A stretch of DNA of 64,000 bases from Lactuca virosa (taxonomy: Eukaryota > Streptophyta > Magnoliopsida > Asterales > Asteraceae), in NCBI GenBank assembly GCA_928212115.1, contig CAKMRJ010001112.1, forward strand, positions 402,950,193 through 403,014,192. Direction: 5' to 3'. Positions 58,755 through 64,000 of the stretch are shown one piece after another. Made by a program: the position numbers and the translations under genes. The notes below the pieces were generated by a model. The model was not told the DNA's origin, made no database searches, and saw only the letters and a program-made list of their open reading frames with translations. Numbering within the stretch: position 1 is the stretch's first letter; every line of letters starts with the position of its first letter.

Positions 58755-59011
58755 TATATGTGCTATTTGTATGTGTATTGGTATTTTAGGGGAACTTACT
58801 AAGCTTTGGGCTTATAGTTTTGGATTATGTTTCAGGTACCTTAGAGGATCACGGGAAGGCGAAGACGTGATCATGCACCTCCTCGAGTTTTGATTTTATG
58901 ATTTTGGGAAAACTCTGATATTAAACCTGTTTTGAAAACTATTTGTAAACAATGATGATTTAGGGGTTGTTTTGAAAGTTTAAATTTTTCTTGAATTTTA
59001 TGGATGTTACA
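58755..59011 (+). repeat. 3' end of a chromovirus LTR
   Basis: These 257 bp match 62,079-62,335, the end of the complete LTR downstream, with roughly 6 % differences by eye, and end in ggatgttaca. Confidence 0.85.
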
Positions 59012-59014
59012 AGT

Positions 59015-59026
59015 TGGTATCAGAGC
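59015..59026 (+). promoter_or_regulatory. chromovirus primer-binding site
   Basis: TGGTATCAGAGC follows the LTR end by three bases, matching initiator tRNA-Met. It identifies the LTR piece as the end of a 5' LTR. Confidence 0.85.
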
Positions 59027-60381
59027 GAGGTTTGTTCTGGATAGTCGTGGATTGTTGACCCATTGTGGTCGGGTATGGGTTCCTATGTATGGTGGGGTCA
59101 GACAGATTGTGTTGGATGAGGCTCATAAGTCTCATTTTTCTATCCGTCCGGGGACCACCAAGATGTATCAGGATATGAGATTGAGTTATTGGTGGTCATG
59201 TATGAAGAGGGAGATAGCCTGGTACGTGGAGAGGTGCATGACCTGCAAGATGGTCAAGGATGAGCATCAGAGGATGCATGGGAAGCTGCAGCCTCTGGAG
59301 GTTCTCATGTGGAAATGGGAGCAGATTTCGATGGATTTCATCACCAAGTTGCCGAAGATGGCAAAGGGTTTCAATGCTATTTGGTTCATCATGGATCGAT
59401 TGACCAAGAGTGCCCACTTCCTGGCGATTCGGGAGAGTTCATCGGCCGAGAAGTTGGCCGATGTGTATATTCGCAAGATCGTTGATCGCCATGGGAGTCC
59501 GGTCTCCATTATTTCAGACCGTTATGTTTGATTCACCTTCCGTTTTTGGCAGAAGTTCCATAAGGAACTAGGCAAGAGGTTGCACTTCAGCACAACTTAT
59601 CATCTACAGACCGACAGCCATAGTGAGAGAACGATACAAACCCTTAAGGATATGTTGTGGGCCTGTGTCATCGATTTTGGTGGGAGCTAGGACTCTTAAC
59701 TACCTCTTGCGGAGTTATCCTACAACAACAGTTTTCACTCCAGCATTGGTGCTCCGCCTTTTGAGATCTTGTATGGGCCGGTTTGTTGGGGCGAGGTTGG
59801 TCATAGGTTTATGGGGCGGACCGAGGTGGTCCTTTAGACTACGGAGACAATTCAACAGATCAGGCAGAGATTGCAGACTGCTCAGAGTCGGCAGAAGAGC
59901 TATGCCGATCGGCGTCGATCCGAATTGGAATTTCATGTCGGCGACATGGTGTTACTGAGATTCTCACCTTGGAAAGGTGTGATTCGCTTCAGGAAGAGGG
60001 GGAAATTGGGTCCCCCGATATATTGGGCCATTTCGGCTTATTGCTAGGGTTGGTAAGGTTGCTTACAGGTTGGATCTTCTTGAGGAGCTCAGTCAGATTC
60101 ACAACATTTTCCATGTTTCGCAGCTGCGAAAGTGCATATTGGATGAGGATGCAGTGGTTTCTTTGGATGATATTCAGGTTGATGAGTGCCTGAACTATGT
60201 TGAGAGACCGATAGTCATTCTAGAAAGGAAGGTAAAGGTTTTGCGTAACAATAAAGTACCTTTGGTAAAGGTACAATGGCAGCACCGGAGGGGCTCTGAG
60301 TGGAACTGGGAGCCGGAGGCTGAGATGCGGGAGTATTATCCAAATTTGTTCTTTGCAGCAGACTTCGAGGATGAAGTCTAG
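59027..60381 (+). pseudogene. chromovirus integrase with chromodomain-like tail
   Basis: It starts abruptly in the integrase zinc region (RVWVPMYGG, HKSHFSIRPGTTKMY, CMTCKMVK). The core has WEQISMDFITKLP, FIMDRLTKSAHFLAIRE and SIISDR, then a stop at 59,529. After further breaks come SERTIQTL, SYNNS, ELEFHVGDMVLL and the intact last frame (60,070-60,381) with FHVSQLRKC, VKVQWQHRRGSEWNWEPEAE and YYPNLF. The last part is the chromodomain-like region of this lineage, thought to guide integration to heterochromatin. Gag, protease, RT and RNase H of this element were deleted. Confidence 0.85.
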
Positions 60382-60398
60382 TTCAAGTGGGGGAGTGT

Positions 60399-62335
60399 TG
60401 TAACACCCCGGTTTTCAGGTATTTTCAAATTCATCCATTGGTTTTAAATTATGTCATTTTGGTCCTTCGATTAGAAGGAAGTAGCCATGAGAAGCCCTAG
60501 TGGCAAGGTTTTAATTTTGATGCAGGAGGAGTACGCTAAGCGTACATGTAAGTACGCTAAGCGTACTAGGGCGTGCCCTAGTACGCTAGGCGTACACATA
60601 TGTACGTTGGGCGTACTCATGTCCGAATGAAACCCTAAGTTTTAGGGTTTGAGGGGTATTTAAGCATCCTTATGGCTCATTTAACCCCACATTTTCAGCC
60701 TCCAAATCCCTTGAGTCGTTTTTGGCAAACCCTAGTCCTTTAAGAGTGTTTTTGAGCTAAAAGTGTGTTCTTAGTGTGCATAAAGATGAAGGAGTTGCAT
60801 CAAGGAGCTTAGAAGTTGAAGCAAGCTTGTGGATCTGGGATCATAACCTCCTTGGGAAGCTCTAGAAGGTAAAAAAGTCTTCAACTTGATGCTTTGTTTG
60901 CTTGGATCTCATTTTGGTAGCTTTATGTTGTTCTTCTTATCTCAAAATTCCCATTCTTATGTATGTTTGGTTTTGGACGATTTGGTTTGTCGTTTCAGAC
61001 CCTAGGAAGGGTCCTAAGCCATAAAAATGAGATCCTTTTAGTTGGTTTGGCTCCATGTTTCCTGTAGAAGGTCTTAATGGAGTAAGACCATGCATTAAGG
61101 ACTTTTTGGACGTGAAAAGTCATAAAGTTGGGAAATTTATGACCCTAGTATGCCTATGGACCTTGGATCTGAAGTTTGAGTTCAAGTGCTAAATCCATTA
61201 AGCACTTAATGAAGAAGTTAGGTCTACGAGGGTACGCCTCGCGTACCCGGTCAGCCACTCCGATGGTGGTTCTCTACGAAGCCTCGTGTACGCTAAGCGT
61301 ACCTCTGGAGTATGCCCCGTGTACTCGCATGGATCAGCCCATGTTGAGTTAACTAGGTTGGGTTGACTCGGATGGGTTGACTCAATGAGTTTATGGACTT
61401 TGACCAGTTGACTCTGAGTTTGACCATGTTTGACCAAGTTTGACTTTGAGGGTATATTGGGTATTGTTGGGATTTTGATGGAATTGGTCACTTGGTAGAT
61501 GTAGGCATTGAGTAGAGAGGTGAGATTCAGAGTCGGTCCTTATTAGTTCTGTTCAGCTAGTGAGGTGAGTTTTTCTCACCATACTTTCGGGTCGAAGGCA
61601 CCAAGGCCGACCCTTTGGTTTGATAACATGATATTGTTGATATGATGAGTATGGAATAGATATGCATGCTAGTTTTGATATGCTAGTCTGGTAGGTCTGT
61701 AGGACTACCTGTGATATTGTCTATTTATCTATGCATGATATTATCGGCTATATGTATGACATATTGTGTGGGTTGGGTTGAGGTTGTACTGCTCCGTGTT
61801 GTAGCCAACAAACCCTGGAGTAGACCAAATATAAGTTGAGGGCTGGGGAGGGCATGCCAGACTCATACTGAGGGCTCATGAGTATTCCAGATACGAGCAG
61901 AGGGTCGGGAAGGGCATGCCAGACTCATACTGAGGGCTTAGTGGCATTCAGTCCGAGGACTGATCAAGCCGAGGAGCAAGCCAGACATAAGCTGTGGGCC
62001 AAGGGCAAGCCATACTTATGTTGTGGGCTCAGGGGTAATCCAGTCTGTTAGCTGTGGACCCATTGAATGTTGTTATTGTATATGTGCTATTTGTATGTGT
62101 ATTGGTATTTTGGGGGAACTCACTAAGCTTTGGGCTTATAGTTTTGTATTATGTTTCAGGTACCTCAGAGGATCACGGGAAGGCGAAGGCGTGATCGTGT
62201 ATCTCCTCAAGTTTTTATTTTATGATTTTGGGAAAACTCTAATATTAAACCTATTTTGAAAACTATCTGTAAACAATGATGATTTATGGGTTGTTTTAAA
62301 AGTTTAAATTTTTCATGAATTTTATGGATGTTACA
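60399..62335 (+). repeat. complete chromovirus 3' LTR
   Basis: 1,937 bp from TGTAACACCCCGG to GGATGTTACA, preceded by a polypurine-like aagtgggggag. GTACGC/GCGTAC palindromes cluster at 60,530-60,620 and 61,225-61,320. A repeated segment with ggcatgccagactcatactg lies at 61,830-61,940, and the cactaagc...caggtacc module at 62,119-62,166. The same LTR family occurs antisense at 5,926-8,003. Confidence 0.85.
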
Positions 62336-62421
62336 GGATCTACATTAACAACTTAGTAGTACTAATTACTATATTAAGAATCTCATAGTTCACACACTTA
62401 TACGCCCTATCTTTCTTAGAC

Positions 62422-64000
62422 ATGGCGAGATTCCACCATGGAGACCCCTATTATCCCGCTATGGCAGCTAATGGCTGGATCGAGGAAGAACCAGAGGAGA
62501 TTCACGAGGAAGACCTTGAGGAGGATCCGGAAGAGGATTCCGAGGAAGAGTTAGAAGAGGAGATAGACACCAAGGAGATCATTGACGACCCTTATCCCAT
62601 CAGGGGCAGAGATGAGCCCCTTCCACCTCCGTCTTACTAGTTATATAAGCACCGCAATGGAGGCCCTCTTTGCATGAACACTCCTTGCAAGAGGGTGTTA
62701 CCCATCCAGAGACTAACTTCTTCACTGATATATGCTCCTGTTCAGGATGCACCTCCACGATGGGTGACACAACTACACTTTTGAGCGAGAGAGGAAGGTC
62801 TACGATCCACATTTGGCATGCATCCATCGCACCACGCCTTGGGCCCTAGCACCCCCACACACCGAGCACTACCCATCATGGTACCACGAGTGTCCCGCAT
62901 GGACACCTAAGTACAAGCCCTCAACAATGATGTCATGGAGGTCAAAGGCGAGGCCCGAATCACGGTGGTACGAGTTCGACACATCGACGAAGAGCAAGAC
63001 CGCCATATGGAGACCATATTAAATCCACAGGGTGAGCAGGTGGACACTACAACCCATGTACACTCCTTAGAGGAGAGGGTGGCCGCCTTGGAGGTACAAG
63101 CACTAGCAGATGAGACTAGGGAAGCGACTGCGGAGCAAAGGGCAGAAGAAGCTACTCGTGAGATGAGTGAGATGGTTGGACACCTTGTAGGTTATTTTGG
63201 AATCTGATAGATAGGGTCATGCCACTTAGATGAAGCTCAAGAGTACGTACGGGACCAACATCAACATCAACACCAACACCAACTCCAATACTGCCACCTA
63301 TGAACGCGGCCGCGATCGAAGAAATAATTTTACAAAGTGTAGCGACCGCAGTAGCCAACTACCATACCGATAGGCATGAGGGACCAGGACACGTTAACAA
63401 CAGTTCCCATAACGACAGCCGGGGAAATTCCCGAGTTTGCTCCTACAAATACTTTTCCAACTGCAAACCTAAGAACTTATATGGCGATGGAGGAGTAATC
63501 GAGATAACATGCTAGTTCGAAAAGAATGAATTAGTATTCGAGATAAGCTCCTATGCGAACGAGTGCAAGGTAAAGTTTGTTGCATGCACTTGCATGGACA
63601 CCGCCCTGTCATGGTGGAATGGCCATGTAAAGACTATGGGACTCGCTATTTTCAAATCCCATGAGTTGGTAGGAGTTAAAGGTCATGATGGTAGAAGAAT
63701 ACTAGCCAAGGAGTGAAATGCAGGGTCTGGAACAAGAACTTTGGAATCTCACCATGAAAGATTCTGAGATAGCGACGTACACCAACCGCTTCAATGATCT
63801 GGATATCTTGTGACCAGGGATGGTTACTCTTTAGTACAAGAATATAGAGAGATATATTTGGGGCCTGGCCCTACAGAATCAATGGATGGTCATTTCTTGC
63901 CGACCAACCACCTGCGATAACGCGAAGCGCATTGCTCATCAGCTGACTGACCAGGGAATCCGTCAGGGGACCATGGTTCAAAAAGCCGACCCTCCTAAGA
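62422..64000 (+). pseudogene. Gypsy gag, N-terminal part, cut by window end
   Basis: The start MARFHHGDPYYPAMAANGWI is followed by a strongly acidic stretch of Glu-rich repeats (EEDLEEDPEEDSEEELEEE), then breaks. A helical, Glu/Ala-rich part (62,935-63,207) and AAIEEIILQSVATAVANY (63,300 on) lead into the capsid core with YKYFSNCKPKN, CKVKFVACT and ALSWWNGHV. A frameshift at about 63,710 moves it to LEQELWNLTMKDSEIATYTN and YIWGLAL. Stops occur at 62,638, 63,207, 63,514, 63,714 and beyond. No primer-binding site follows the LTR at 62,335, so this is probably a different element from the one that ends there. Confidence 0.75.

Noticed and set aside
62336..62421. LTR at 60,399-62,335 as the 5' LTR of the gag downstream
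   Set aside because: No primer-binding site follows the LTR end, whereas the related LTR end at 59,011 has one. It is more likely the 3' LTR of the integrase fragment upstream.

Overview
This is a gene-poor, repeat-saturated stretch of a flowering-plant nuclear genome. The base composition, the very long TA, TC and GA microsatellites, and the nested LTR retrotransposons of Athila, Tat, chromovirus and Ty1-copia type all point that way. The LTRs look like those of Asteraceae such as lettuce, but that is from memory and was not searched. I find no intact host gene, no tRNA or rRNA, no CRISPR array and nothing bacterial. Almost every open reading frame is a piece of a transposable element, a translated microsatellite or a shadow frame.

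Layout. 1-1.6 kb: a gene-fragment mosaic beside a 205-bp terminal repeat; on the minus strand it holds an exon like mannose-6-phosphate isomerase and a MORN-repeat piece like a plant PIP5K. 1.6-5.5 kb: MITEs, a foldback element between TA tracts, a large palindrome with a compound microsatellite at its centre, and a possible WD-repeat exon. 5.9-9.5 kb: antisense Gypsy LTRs, probably one inside another. 9.5-12.6 kb: AT-rich DNA with a tandem duplication and another foldback element between TA tracts. 12.6-18.1 kb: a nearly full-length but dead L1 LINE on the minus strand. 18.1-28.3 kb: a second copy of the foldback element, a tandem array, an antisense LTR fragment, a decayed MULE transposase, a 1.6-kb element with about 200-bp inverted ends, and more microsatellites.

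28.3-32.9 kb: the 3' part of an Athila-type element on the minus strand (LTR plus ORF2). 32.9-57.9 kb: one Tat-type Gypsy element on the plus strand, about 9.7 kb before it was split by two later insertions: a minus-strand chromovirus at 36,526-44,134 (target duplication catcc) and a minus-strand Ty1-copia element at 45,254-52,928 (target duplication tggat). LTR divergence estimated by eye (about 12 % for Tat, 3 % for the chromovirus, 1.4 % for copia) agrees with this nesting order. The Tat element carries a long antisense gene with a predicted in-phase intron, a Transposase_28-like domain and its own upstream TATA box. 57.9-64 kb: shuffled pieces of plus-strand chromovirus-type Gypsy elements (protease-RT, an LTR end with primer-binding site, integrase with chromodomain-like tail, a complete LTR, and the gag of another element cut by the window end).

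The genes here do not form a host pathway. They are gag-pol polyproteins in different stages of decay, none able to act alone. The items most worth a second look are the antisense gene in the Tat element, the foldback elements embedded in TA microsatellites, the captured-gene mosaic at the left edge, a splice-acceptor-like module shared by several LTR families, and palindrome clusters in two LTR families.
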